Origin: Diphasiastrum complanatum
Taxonomy: Eukaryota; Streptophyta; Lycopodiopsida; Lycopodiales; Lycopodiaceae
Reading direction: 5' to 3'
Assembly: GCA_029204225.1 (NCBI GenBank)
Contig: CM055095.1
Coordinates: forward strand, 16,892,870-16,956,869
Length of the DNA stretch: 64,000 nt
Shown here one piece after another: positions 21,765-33,770 of this stretch (the first letter of the stretch is position 1; every line of letters starts with the position of its first letter). The position numbers and the translations under genes were made by a program. The notes under the pieces are model-generated. The model saw only the letters and a list, made by a program, of their open reading frames with translations, made no database searches and was not told the DNA's origin.

Positions 21765-24534
21765 TCAACTCATGGCATTGGAGTTGCTGCCTAGGGAAGA
21801 GCCATGACAACCCGTACAAAGAAGAATGACAGCAGGACTCCCTGTGAAATGATCCACGTGCTTGCCACATCCAGGCCTATTGCATTCTACACACTTGGGA
21901 AGCCTGAGCCAGCAAGCAGAGCACAACAGACCAAGACAGAACGTTTCCTCATAATCAATGTCATCTATACAAGTTCCACATTCTTCACAACGAGCAATGC
22001 AAAATGTGCACCCACGACATTGCTGAAGCTTGAGAGCCCGCTTCTGTTGGCATCTGTCTCGTGTGCAATCATATACGACCCTAACATTGGCGCACTTAGG
22101 GCATACTTCAACATCAATAAGACGATCATCCTCACAATAAACTGGATAATGGCCATAGCGATAATACTGAGGCTTTGGTTTCCTAGGTTCAAGATTTCCA
22201 CTGATAAGCATGGAATGCAGCTGATCCACGTGCTCCCTGGTGATACCATAGAGTCCACTAATTCTAAGTTGCTTGAGACAAGGTCCGTTCAGGGATTTTC
22301 CTTCAAGGTGTTCCTTAACCATTGCCACAACTGCATCAACACTTACTCCAGTGCAACCAGGCAAGCATAGCTGCAAGAAAGAATAATCAAAATAAATGTT
22401 AGCCTCCATATCATAACCTCAAAACTTTTACCCAAAGATAATTAACAAAATTGCAGAAAGCAACACTTGCGATAACTTAAAATGGTTAAGGTTAACAGAT
22501 TACCACCACCAAATTTAGCCTTTCCAATCTACGCAGTTCACTTTTGTTCAGCTACTGGCCACAGCTCAAGGCTTTCTAGATGCAGGGTGATTTTATCTTT
22601 GAAGTTGTCAAAATTAAAAATGTCTAATCTTGCAGATGGGCAGCGAATGCCAGAACAGAGACGGTGCGTGTCATTTGTGCTTCTATTTACATATAAAAAT
22701 ATCTCAGCTTACAGTCCCTTCTTCAACATGATGCGCACATGAAATGTGCAAAACCAAGTCATTTCGTATCTCATTTGCAGGACATGCTGATGGTGAACGG
22801 CGTCACAATGACATCAGCAGTTACATTCATTTGAATCTATGGTCATAGAACCCACACAAACTAGAAATGCGACAATTTGCACAGTTTATAAGTTATCAAT
22901 TGGATGCTTAGATTAGTTATCATTTGGATGTTTAGATTCGTAAAGTCCAGCAAATTACTGTGTCATTTGAACCCCTAAAGTACATCTTAAATAAGTTCTC
23001 AATGATGAGCGACCCAAGAAATGGTTCTAGGAAGCAGTTCATATTTAGGGTCTCAAAAGGACTAAATATTGCAGTAGAAAGTAGCACTTTTGAAACAAAC
23101 AATAAAATAGTACACCATCTAAGTGAATCCAAATTGCAGATAAGAAAGAACTAAACACCACGTAAAAAAACACCTAACAGATTATGCATGATACATAACA
23201 TCTACAACCTTCAGAAGCAATGGATTGGAAGCCAAAACTTGTCGAACAGCACGCCCTGTAACTCTTTCACACTGCAGCAGACTGAGGCACTCAAGACGAC
23301 CTTGGGCTCTTGCAGATAATCGTAAAAGTACATCATCTGTCACCTTTTCATTCAAAGGGTCCTCTATGTGCAGGCTTTTCCATAATAATACGTCATTTCG
23401 CACTGCATCTCTCAAAGACTTAGAAACCTGGTCCAGTGCAAGCAACTCGCGCAGCTCCAGATATGGCAGAACATAAAAGAGCCCTTCAGGAGGTCCTTCA
23501 GCTGTGGAAGAAGCACAAGAGTTGAGATGTACTCGAATATTGTCTTCTTCTTTAAGAACATCAGTCTCTCTCCCTTCACAATTGTCATTCCCATAACACC
23601 TTGAAGAAGCACTTTTGCCTGTAAAATTATTTTCATAATCAGGAACACTGCAATATTCACCTGTCTCATGCAAATCAAAATCAAACATTCCGTTTGAGCT
23701 GATACTGCTTGAATCTTCAAGCCCAGCAACCATTTTGATATTCTCAAATAGATTGTCACATTTTATGCCAAGGTCCTTCAGTGATAAATTAATATGTTGA
23801 AACATCTTTTCCAGTTTTAATAAACTGTTTTCATTAACCACAAAGTTTGTTTCCTCTTCTGTAGGCCTGGAAATGGTTCTTGACTGCATAGAGAATTGAC
23901 CATCGCTGTTGATGTTTGTAGATCTAGATGCTCCTGAATCAGGATTTTCAAGTATGTGAATAAAAGTAGCATTGTCACCGACCTGGATGGTAACTTTGAA
24001 ACAATCATTCTCCATGACCAATGAGTACCGATGTGTCTCAAGCACGGACATGCACGGCTCTCTATTAATAACTGACAAGATTAACTCTTCCTGCGAAAGC
24101 TCACACCTTCCTTCTGCAGATGAATAACTATGCTTTCCACCAGGTCTGAATCTCTTTCTGACCTCAGGTTCTGCCCCTTTAACAAAGAGAATATCTGAAT
24201 CCAAAATATACCCATTGGAAAACTCCCACGTAATGTGATTCACTTTTCTTTCTTGGACAAGTTCTTCAGAACTCATTTCCTCCAAAAATGTATCTCCTTC
24301 TGGCAAAAAGCATCCTTGTTCACAATAGCCAGCAGAATCGGACAATCCATTCACAGTTTTTGCTTCTGCATTTGCTCCTTCTGAAATGGTATAGTCATCC
24401 TTTAAACGTGATTGTTGACTGAAAAATGTCGTTTCTTCAACAGAATTCCCTCTTCCTCCCAATCCCTCGATACTACTATATTCATCTTGAATGACATTCT
24501 CGCCAAGAAATGTGAAGGGAGGCATACAGGCCAT
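21765..24534 (-). CDS. SKIP14: SKIP14-like F-box protein (two coding exons)
   Basis: Predicted 643 residues from exons 24534-23209 and 22370-21765. The intron (23208-22371, 838 bp) has an AAG|GTTGTA donor and a TTCTTTCTTGCAG acceptor, and joining gives the in-frame NPLLLK-LCLPGCTGV leucine-rich-repeat-like block. An F-box lies at about residues 348-390 (LFYVLPYLELRELLALDQVS). LRR-like repeats cover about 413-495. The C-terminus (about 532-630) holds 18 Cys, in pairs such as CPKC, CRGCTFC, CEECGTC and CSACW, a pattern I recognise from SKIP14 proteins and probably zinc-binding. F-box proteins recruit substrates to SCF ubiquitin ligases through SKP1. The substrate is unknown here; from memory, an Arabidopsis member has been tied to ABA-receptor turnover (not checked). 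The roughly 345-residue N-terminus is poorly conserved and may be longer than in Arabidopsis. The frame is intact, so the gene is probably functional. Confidence 0.9.
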
Positions 24535-24545
24535 GGGAAATACAG

Positions 24546-25700
24546 CTGCTTTAAAAAAGAAAGGTGATTGACAGTGAAAAATGTTAGGCCTGATGTGGCA
24601 ATGACAGAAAGCAGTGAACTAAAAAGGTGTGGGGAGAGCTGACCGCAAGCAACCTGCTTCTTACAAGCAAGCAATGAGCACTGGTCATGAGATTTGTCAC
24701 CGATTAGTTACTACTAAAAAAATAGGTCAGGCTTCAGTCAGGTAAGAAAAAACTTCAACAAATAAATCTAAAGAGGTGCTTGATTTCCAAAAGTAAATTT
24801 GTTCCTCAAGTGAACAATAGTAAGTTGTAACTTGAATAAGCTTTTGAAGGTTTATAAGAATGCAGGAGTGCGCCTATAGCAATGACGATTAAAAAGAACC
24901 CCTGCTCGAAGGAACTGCAAATCACAACAATGCTTCTCTGACCAACGAGCTAAATGATATGCAATTTTTTCTCCTTTTCTTTTCTTTTGGAAAATACTTT
25001 TTCTGCAAAATCTTGCCCGCAAGCGAAATTGGTGTTTTCAGGGCAAAAGAGAATAAATTATTTCAAAGCAAAGTATGTGTAGAAGCAAAAAATTACATCA
25101 ATGTCCAAAACGAAGGAAAAGTATTGATAAATCTGAAAAGGTGTCAAGATTGGAATTACACCAAAACGAAAGCAAAAAAGGAAAACAGAGATAAGATCGA
25201 CAGAGGCATAAGGACTAGTAAAACGGATATCGCCTTTGAAATAAAACTAGGGAAATAGAGACAACGCCTTCATGCAACAGATGAACTTGCTGTAAAAATC
25301 GGAGCATGGAAATAGTATCGCCGTTTTTTGCATGCAAAGATAGTTGTGAAGACTCGTGAATTCAGAGATGACTGCTCGTGTTCTAGTATGTCTTCCTAAT
25401 ATGGAGAAGTATGAGAACACAATATCGCGCTTCCTTTCAGTATTATTTGTATGTCCTCGCAAGTACCTCAGAAGAATGATTCCTACATATGCTCGAGATT
25501 TCAGAATAGTCTTCAAGTTCCAATTAGTCCTATATATGCTTTTTTTTATTTGTCAATAATCTTCAAGTTCAAGGAAGATGAAAAAAAAATTACGATATCA
25601 TTAACAGGGCTGGCAAATCAGAAAAAGTATAAAGCGGAAAGCCGCTTTTGTTTATTAGGAATTTTCAGAAACATAGAAGGTCGATGCTAAATCAACTCAC
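24546..25700 (-). other. Inferred intron in the SKIP14 5' UTR
   Basis: A TTTCTTTTTTAAAGCAG acceptor (AG at 24547-24546) sits 11 bases before the ATG, and GAT|GTGAGT is a strong donor at 25700. The stretch between is AT-rich with no coding similarity. Leader introns are common in plants; the splice is inferred from motifs only. Confidence 0.55.
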
Positions 25701-26000
25701 ATCAAATACACGTTTACGCAGATGCGACCACAAGAAGCAGTGCTTGGAAACAAATCGAATGAAACAAACCCTAGAAGTCGCAAAACCGGATATAACCAGA
25801 ACAGAAACGAATCGCAATTGCCCCGATCCACAAGACAGAGCCAAGACGAATCAATCCACAGGAAGAGAGTAATAGCGATGGCGGAGAAGGGATCGATCCG
25901 GATGGGAGAAAAGCACGAGCGTCGAGCAGGCGCGCGCATGCACAGGCGAGAGAAAAAGCGAGAGAGAGAGAACATGAGGCAAAGGAGGGTGAGGTGATGC
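25701..26000 (-). other. Inferred SKIP14 5' UTR exon
   Basis: On the minus strand this GC-richer segment has the look of a plant leader exon: a TCTCTCTCTCTCGC tract near 25960 and CTAGGGTTTG near 25770. It ends at the GTGAGT donor. The transcription start is not determined. The long frames on both strands here are not conserved coding sequence as far as I can tell. Confidence 0.5.
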
Positions 26001-26028
26001 CACTCGACCCCGCCACTTGGATGCCCGC

Positions 26029-26349
26029 CACGTGCAGTGCAAAACAACACGTGGACGCTGGCGGGCCAAACCTTTCATCCAGACGGGAAGGTACTCGGGA
26101 GCAGGTAATCCTTTACTTTCTTCTCTCAAATACAAGCCTTTTCTCGTTTCATTTTGAAGGCTTAAGGTGAAAATTGCCAGAGCCAATCACTTTTCCAGCC
26201 TTTCAAACCGGAGGCCTGCCAGGGAGAGAAGGGACACGTGTCAATGCATGTTTATTGACTTAACTAAATATTGAATAATGCTTTTTCTTTTTGTCAAAAT
26301 TAAATAATCATTTGAAATGAGAGTAATGATGAGTCATCTCACACACGTG
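26029..26349 (-). promoter_or_regulatory. SKIP14 promoter with four G-boxes
   Basis: CACGTG occurs at 26029-26034, 26048-26053, 26235-26240 and 26344-26349. Flanks include GCCACGTG, ACACGTGG, ACACGTGTC and ACACGTGTC. G-boxes bind bHLH (PIF-type) and bZIP (ABF/HY5-type) factors, and ACACGTGTC/ACACGTGG contexts fit ABA-responsive elements. Light, ABA or stress control of the F-box gene is inferred. Confidence 0.6.
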
Positions 26350-28399
26350 TCTCAAGCTTGGTTTTCTAATAAGTATTGCATTATGGAAGGGGTAGGCCCC
26401 CATCTCATTGGAAAGTGACACCTTGTGCATGGATGAATTGACAAGCAAGCCTAATCACATGTTGGGTGCTACAAGTAGTAGACCAATGAATTGGCGAGCT
26501 CATTGGTTGCTATATTTAAGACGCCCATTATGTGCCAAGTGTAACACATGGATGAATGAGTTGGCATGAATGAACATGAGGTGAGGTGAGGTTGATAGGT
26601 TTGCATGTTCATCCATAAATGAAACACACCCACCTGCGCAGCCCAAGGGGCCAGAGATCTCTTTGGCATTAAATCGTGGGGCACATTTTATGGCTTTGCA
26701 AGTCCATCATGTAGAATGGATTAATGCAATCTCATTCAAAGTGGATTGCACTATTCAAGTTAAATATAAATTTGTCATCCCATAAGGTAAGCCATGTGCC
26801 TTTTGGCGAATTAGCAACCCCAGCCATTAATGTTGTAGTGGTGCTTCTACTGTTAAAGTTTTACCTTTTGGCCTTGCCTTGTGAAGTCAAGAAATATGTG
26901 ACTATATGTTCAAATTGGTCAAACAAATTTCACAAAAAACATTAATATTAAAGGATGTGCCTAAAGTGCTTCATGCAAAGTGAAGGGCTCAAACAATACT
27001 TCCCATTTGTGACGTTCATGGTAGTTTAAGGTTTTATATCTCTTGTTGTAGATCTTGTAGCACAATGTGACATCTTTCTAGATAGACACTTGCTACTTTT
27101 GCATGCCAAAATAGCCTAGAAAATTGGAAAATGAGAAAGCAAAAATTGATCAAAAGATGGTCTCTTGAATATGAAGAAGACCTTGTTGAGAAGAGAGTGT
27201 AGGTAGCGAGAGAAGAAATGTAGGCTAGTACGCAAAAGCCATATTAAGTCGTCAATTACTATTCACACTAAAATCTTCTACATGACAATGTGCAAAAAGA
27301 ACATCACCAATAAATGCCTAATAATCAACTCCACACAGTTTGCCAACGAGTTTACCTCAACTTTTGCCTCAATAGTCAAAATTGCTTACATATAATAATG
27401 TAAGGCCATGAAACAACTTGTCCCTATATCTCAACTTGTTGGAGTAAAATATCTTTTAGTTGTGTGTGAATCTCATGCCTAAACCAAACAAACAAAATGT
27501 TTATTGTAACCCGTCAAGATCATTAATCCACATGATAACTAGAAAGAAATAGACTCACTCACCATCAGTATCATAACATGCTTTCATAATTTTTTCCACC
27601 TTAGTCAACAATTTTGGCTTTGTCATCTTGAATGGTTCTTCACGTTGATGTAACTGAGTATTTACGTCAGTTCTTTGATGTGATATTTGCAAAGGATCAG
27701 GTAAATCCGTTGGCACAATTGGCACCAGGGAATCCTTGCAGCAACTCTAGCATTCTAGATTGCTTCTTTCTCTTGAAGATCTTTTATTTATTGGGCACCC
27801 AATCCCTAATCCGAGGCCTTGGAACTTGACAATGTTGGATTTATTTCCTCTACTCTCCTAAATCTCCCTCCATTCATGCTGCTGTATTTTACCTATGTTG
27901 TCCCACAGTCTGCATATTTACACGTAAAATAAGACAGGCGAAAAAGGCGACAGTTGCAACAGTCTACATTTTTACTCACTATTTATGACAGGCGAAAAAT
28001 GCGACAGTTGCACAGCCTGCATATTTACAAGTAAACATGAATAGGCGAAAAATGCGACACTGCATTTTTACATGCATTTTATGACAGGCGACACTTGCCT
28101 CTAAAAAAAAAAATGAGACACTGGCCTTAAAAGGGTGCAGTTTGCCTTTAGGTAAGGTCAAGGCCAAAGGCCAAAGGGTGTCACAATTTCGTATTTTCAC
28201 CAACATTATTTTTTGGCGAAGCCCGACGTCGCAGCCTCTTCACGCTTGTTCCATGCACTGTGCGATCAGATTTGACAACAACAGCAGCCACCCACGATCT
28301 CCTACAGACAACACATCCACTTTTGTACCTTCTTCATCTGCACACCTGTAAAATTTATGTATATCGTGAACACCATCTCGGTATTCAGTAACAAGTGAA
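26350..28399. other. Intergenic DNA, no gene recognised
   Basis: No conserved frame or RNA gene is visible. It contains the minisatellite at 27907-28100. Part of the right end may already be LTR of the Copia element that follows. Confidence 0.5.
27907..28100. repeat. Minisatellite, four units of 44-55 bp
   Basis: Units centred on GACAGGCGAAAAATGCGACA start near 27932, 27987, 28039 and 28083, with GCATATTTACA-like sequence between them. Copies diverge and the last is short. Confidence 0.75.
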
Positions 28400-28812
28400 T
28401 GAAGCATGATTCGTAACATGCTGAGACAAACATTGTAGATGCTTTCATGCATTGATTCTTTCTTTCAGACAGATGTTCATAGCTTTTATAGATGCTGATT
28501 AGCTTTGTGAAGCACGCGGTTACGTCTGCTATTGTTTTGTGCTCACTTGCATTATTGACTTGTATATTTCATTATACTTAATTTGAGTGACAACTTTATC
28601 TGGTTCTGCGTTCATATTCGTGTCAATACTGCAATGCTTTTCTATGTTCTGTCTGGCTATCTGATTGATTTGTCTGGTTGTCTGCTCATCGCTTCCGCTA
28701 CGACCGTGCATTAAAGTTTTAAGATTATCATGTTCTTGTGTTCGCCTACTAAGTCACCAATAGTGCATGCACCGAGAGAATTGATCGGGCTCTTCCCTTC
28801 GATTCTTCGACA
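28400..28812 (+). repeat. Copia 5' LTR (left edge uncertain)
   Basis: It ends ...GATTCTTCGACA at a canonical primer site. The GCGGTTACGTCTGCTATTG region near 28515 matches the LTR family at 14158-14611 and 15180-15916. The left edge was not found. Confidence 0.65.
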
Positions 28813-28825
28813 TGGTATCAGAGCC
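28813..28825 (+). other. Primer binding site for initiator-Met tRNA
   Basis: TGGTATCAGAGCC is an exact match to the complement of the plant initiator-Met tRNA 3' end and directly follows the LTR. Confidence 0.9.
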
Positions 28826-29045
28826 AGGCTATTAGAACCTATTTGATTCTTTAAGCGGTTTCATTTCAGAGCTATTTCTATAGCTTGATAAGCTTCCATA
28901 GAAACAAGACTCTACTAGCCGATAGAGTGATTGTCTTCTTGTTCTGTGATTTAGCACTGGATTTTCATACTTAAGTCACTGATAGTTACTCCTATTACCT
29001 AGACTAATCTTCCACGTGGATTCGCAAGGGAAAGCCAGTCCTATC

Positions 29046-29828
29046 ATGGACAAGCTTGATGGAGCTAATTACCATATGTGAAAATTTAAGATGAGAACCA
29101 TGCTAATGGCTAAGGAGTTGTATGATGTTGTTACAGGTGCAGAGGGGATACTCGAAGCTGACGATGCAGCAATCTCCAGATGGAAGCTGAAGGATGACAA
29201 AGCATTTGCGCTGATCATCCTCAACATTTTCGGATACTCAGATTGGCCATGTGTTCGAAGCTCAAACATCTAAGAAAGTCTGAGACATCTTGAGCACATT
29301 ATACGAAGTGTGAGATATAGCTTCCAAGCTGCATCTCAAGAAGAAATTTTACTCCCTCAATATGGCAAATGGTGATTCGTTGCAGAATCACATCAACCAG
29401 TTTAAGAACCTGCTGAAGCAAATGGCGCTGTCGAATCTGTCATAGATGATCAAGACACAGTAATGCAACTACTTACAAGCTTGCCAAGCTCATAGGATAG
29501 CTAGGTAATGATCATCACAACGCATCCAAAGCTGACTCTTTCAAGAGTCATTGCAATGTTGTTGCAAGAAGACATGTGAAGGAATGAAGCCTCCAGTTCC
29601 TCAGCTGATTCTCACGCCTTGTACACCAACAGAGGCACAACTAAGCATAAGAAGAAGAAAGGTCCAAAGCAATCCAAGCAAAACCAGAAACCAACACAAC
29701 ACAAAGAATAGTCAAATCCACAGACTAAGAAGAAGCTTTTCTATAGATATTACAAGAGAAACAACCATGAGATTCAAGACTATTAGATACTACAAGCGAA
29801 GAACAACAACAAGGGATAGTCAAATCAA
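29046..29828 (+). pseudogene. Copia gag
   Basis: Starting MDKLDGANYHM, then a stop at the conserved Trp, the frame continues KFKMRTMLMAKELYDVV and SRWKLKDDKAFALIILNI, the usual Copia gag start. Later blocks LHLKKKFYSLNMANGDSLQN and INQFKNLLKQM belong to the gag core. Frameshifts and several stops follow. A zinc knuckle is no longer clear. The same Trp-to-stop change (TGA) occurs in the gag at 16047, which suggests related copies or a common mutation. Confidence 0.8.
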
Positions 29829-31200
29829 GTGGCCAATGCAGCTACAGAAGCTCCACAGTCTATTCAAGAAGCGGATCATGATGCCTTCATGACATCCATC
29901 ATCCGACGACAGTTCTTGGTTCCTGGATTTCGGTGCCACTCAGCATATGACCAGCCTCACTGGTTGTTTCGAGTCCTATACACCTACAGTACCAACAAAT
30001 ACGTTCACCTTGGTGATAATAGCACACAAGCTATTAAAGGTAAAGGTTCTGTAAGATTAAGCTTTACAAATGATCAGTCTAAGCTACTTTCTAAAGTCTT
30101 GTATATACCCAATCTGTCTACAAATCTGCCCTCTGTGAGTAGAATCACAGATCTAGAAAATAAAGTAGAATTCGAATGTGATCAATGCAAAGTAGTTGAT
30201 AGGACATGCAAGATCCTAGCACTCGAAAAGAGACATGGATACTTGTATAGATTAAGTCATTGCTTTTCTGCCTCTAGTCAGGCGCTCAGTACTTCCATCC
30301 AAGCAAATAAAAGTTTACTTTGGCATTATAGACTTGGTCACATAAATCATGCTTCAGTACAACAAATGTCTAAACATTCTATTGTTCTTGATCTAGATTA
30401 TCCTAATAATAAAGTTGAGTTACCTGTCTGTCAAGACTGTTTAGCTAGTAAACAGACTAGGAAACCATATAGATCAAGCCATCAGCATACTGGTAGAGAA
30501 TTGTTAGACGTTGTACATTCAGACATTTGTGGCCCAATGCAGAATCCTTCTTTGAAAGATGCAAAGTATTTTATAACTTTTATTGATGAATTCTCCAGAA
30601 GAACTATGGTGTACTTTATCAAGAAGAAATCAGAAGCCTTCAATTGCTTCAAGATCTTCAAGGAGCGTGTAGAAAAAAAAACTGGAAGGACTATCAAAGC
30701 CCTGAGGTCTGACAATGGTGGAGAGTACATCTCTACCATGGCATTGAGCAGCAATTTATCACTCCTTATTCTCCTCAGTCGAATGGCTTGATCGAGAGGA
30801 AGAACCGTACCCTAGTTGAATCAGCTAAATGTATGTTGGCGCATGCATCATTACCCAAAAGCTTCTAGGCCAAAGTTGTCTCCACTATAGCTTACGTCCA
30901 GAACAAATGTTCAACTAAGGCCCTCTCAAACAGAACACCCTATGAGGTGTGGACAAGCTCTAAGCCTTCTGTGAAGAACGTACGAATGTTCGGATCGCCT
31001 ATGCGCAGATCCTGAAAGACACGAGGAAGAAATTCAACTTGCAAGGTCTCAAGACCATCCTGATTGGATACACTTCATCTGATAACACTTACAAGCTACA
31101 TGACCCCGATACCCAGCAGATCTTGTTTAGCCGGGACACAGTCTTTATCGATTCTTTTCATAGCTTTTGAACCAACTGAAAACTTCGGCAGGGGGTTATT
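29829..31200 (+). pseudogene. Copia protease and integrase
   Basis: Near 29910 another frame gives SSWFLDFGATQHMTSLTG, where the protease DSG triad has become DFG. The long frame then gives KGKGSVRLSF, LSKVLYIPNLSTNL, LLWHYRLGHINH and CQDCLASKQTRK (the HHCC zinc domain of integrase), VHSDICGPM and LRSDNGGEY (two catalytic Asp). After a frameshift near 30750 come SPQSNGLIERKNRT (catalytic Glu), MLAHASLPKSF and TPYEVWTSS. It ends near 31.2 kb without reverse transcriptase. The protein is inactive. Confidence 0.85.
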
Positions 31201-33169
31201 CATCCTCTGAATTAGATTTGATCGTTGACTAACCATTTGATCCCGATCGATGATGAACACCCAATATAGTACCTAGATCCTCTTCAAGTCTAGCATTTAT
31301 ATTTTCAAGCGTTATTGCACTTGTCAAAATTAGATCATGTTATTGCCTAAGTTCTATTTTTTCCTATCAAGGATAATCACATCATCTGAACATGTAGATC
31401 GTTTATCGGACCCTGGTGATAGGAAGATCCTGGATCAGATTGTCTTTTTTTTTTTGACGAGCAAAGACCTCTAAAAAAGAGGAATAGACTTGGAAAATAC
31501 CAAAAAAAAAACATACATCGGCAAAGCAAAAAAAAGAGTCAGTGTTTGGACTCATCGAGTACTTGACAACTACCCCATAGAGTGAACATCTGGAATATCA
31601 TGATCTTCAATGGATTTGTAATTGCAAGTGTCTTGATCTAGCCCATCAAGCACAGTCCTGGCGACAATTAAAAATCATGTTCAATCTGATGCAGTTATAT
31701 AAGCTTCAAATGTGACATTGTAATAAATGTACAATTTATCAGTTTTACAGTATTTAGTTGTCCTTAGGACTTGACCCGCCATTGACATATCAGTCAGGCT
31801 CTCGTCTCGTAGCCGACTACTTGGGTTAGCCGAGTAGCCACATTGGTAGGAAATTAGCATGTATAGTGGATTTTGGTTTCGTTATGCTATACTCAAGGGC
31901 ATGTCCTGGGTTTGTCAGTTGGTTTGGCCACGACCAACTTAGACATGTTAAGCCCATGCAGTTTGGGGCTTTTCCTATATGTACAGTGTTTCTTTGTTAT
32001 CTATTAATTTTTGTTGTGCCATCTTTGAGAGCTTGTGAGGAGTGGCTATGGTGATTGATTGATTGATGTGATCTGTATACTGCATATGATTCCTCATGGC
32101 CTTGAGTTTTGAAGGGAACAAACCACCGCAAACCACCGCAACCGTAGTGCGAACGACTTTAACGGAAGTCACCGAAGGCAGCTGCAAAGCCCTGCCAAAT
32201 GACTTTAGCGAAGTCACCAAAGGAAGCTGCAAGGTCCAGCCAAACGACTTCAGCAAAGCAATCGAAGGCAACCGCAAAGTTTATGTTGCGGAGACCAATG
32301 AGCAACTCAGCAAAGCCACCGAAGACAACCGCATAGTCAAAGTTGTGGAGACTAATGAGCAACCACACCACAGGCTAACGAAGGATATTTTTGGTAATTA
32401 ATAGCTTAGTCTCTTTTGGTAATTAGTAGATGAGAGACATATGTTGATGGATGTGGTTGAAGTTAGTGGTGTGGAGATGTTATGGTAAATGCTATTTGCT
32501 TTTCGTCTTGCGTTTTTCCTAGCTTGAGGAGGCAAGAGCCAACTTCAAGACTCTCCATTGGATTGGGACTCCAAACCACTATACTACTCAACACTTAACT
32601 TTCCTCATCATGGGAAGAATCTCACTACATTTGGCAATGTTCTCAGAGAGCCAAATGGCTCATGCGTCTTAGCTCTTGCTACTCTTATTTGTATGAGCAT
32701 TTATCTTTTTTTCTTTTTGGATATTCCCTTATTGCTTACTTCTTTATCTGATTTTCTTGGATGTATGCATGTACGAGGGTGCAAACTTGCTAAATCTACT
32801 CTCTAACCAAAAAAATAAAGATTAATCAAGACTTGGTAGAACCGGCTGCTCATAAAATCAAAAAATTACTTAAGAAAATAATTTCACCAGACTACATGTA
32901 TAAATTGATCTTGCCAGCCTTAGTGAAAATTTGACTTTGCCCTCTTCACAACAACTCAAGCAGACATGTTTTCACCCCCAATAAAAAGGGTGAGTATCCT
33001 AAAAAAAGTTTGAAGTTTTCTAAGCACAATTTGAACTTGATGCCTTCTAAGTTCTCCAATATCCTATAGTTGGTTTCAGACCTCGCACACTTCTGAGAAA
33101 GCCTAATTCAACTTAATGTACTCTTTAGTAAAGGGCAAGTACCAGTTGTAAAATCCTCACATATGTAGG
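31201..33169. other. Unassigned stretch between Copia fragments
   Basis: No TE gene or host gene is recognised. It contains A/T tracts near 31447 and 31505 and the in-frame repeat at 32145-32365. Confidence 0.45.
32145..32365 (+). repeat. In-frame tandem repeat of 15-20 codons
   Basis: Four diverged units in one plus-strand frame read like TLTEVTEGSCKALPN, DFSEVTKGSCKVQPN, DFSKAIEGNRKVYVAETNEQ and LSKATEDNRIVKVVETNEQ. The first two are 45-46 bp, the last two 57-60 bp. The frame is 101 codons long and matches no family I know; it may be a minisatellite rather than a gene. Confidence 0.6.
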
Positions 33170-33770
33170 AAAAACACTGGGAATTTTCCTTTAGAGAATG
33201 CAATGAAAGTTTGAATAAATCAAACGAATATTATAGTATTCAATCGTGTTTGAATCTGGCCTATTACTAATAGAAGAATAAAACGTGCACATTTGAACAT
33301 GTGTATGAATGTGATTGATAATTTCATATAATCAGAACATATAAGTATGAAACCCCAATGAAGTAAAAATTAATCTATTGATAACCTTGATCAATCTTTT
33401 TTCTCTCTCTTCTAATCTGATTCCGATTCTTCTATCTGTCTACCTTACTTACAATGAGTAAATATACATATATTTATATTGTCACATGTAGGTCTCTTGG
33501 CCTTTTTCCTCTTGTAAACAGTTGATCTAACTGTTAAAAACGGTTGATATACAATGACGTTTTGTTTCAAGGTTCGACAATTTATCTTTCAAATTCGTTG
33601 ATCTTTCGAATAAGAATAAAGGTCAAATAAATAAAGATCGAATCACCATTGGTTGATTCAAATGAATAAATGTTGATTCTTTCGAATTCGATTTCTCAAC
33701 CTTTTCTCATTAAACTGTACACTTTGTTAGTAGAACTAAGACTTGTCTGTCATGGGGTTCTATAGCTCTC
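33170..33770 (-). repeat. Copia 3' LTR
   Basis: It follows the RNase H end on the minus strand. GTACACTTTGTTAGTAGAACTAAG-type sequence near 33720 is shared with 45165-45200 (CGCACTTTGTTAGTAGAATC). The segment at 33204-33270 recurs at 34601-34680, including GTTTGAATAAATCAAAC, in the same orientation. Edges are approximate. Confidence 0.55.

Noticed and set aside
21804-22370. A 188-codon ORF on the plus strand
   Set aside because: It is antisense to the conserved Cys-rich exon of the SKIP14-like gene and has no similarity of its own.
25697-26186. Several ORFs of 86-117 codons on both strands
   Set aside because: They overlap a typical plant leader exon and G-box promoter and show no domain.
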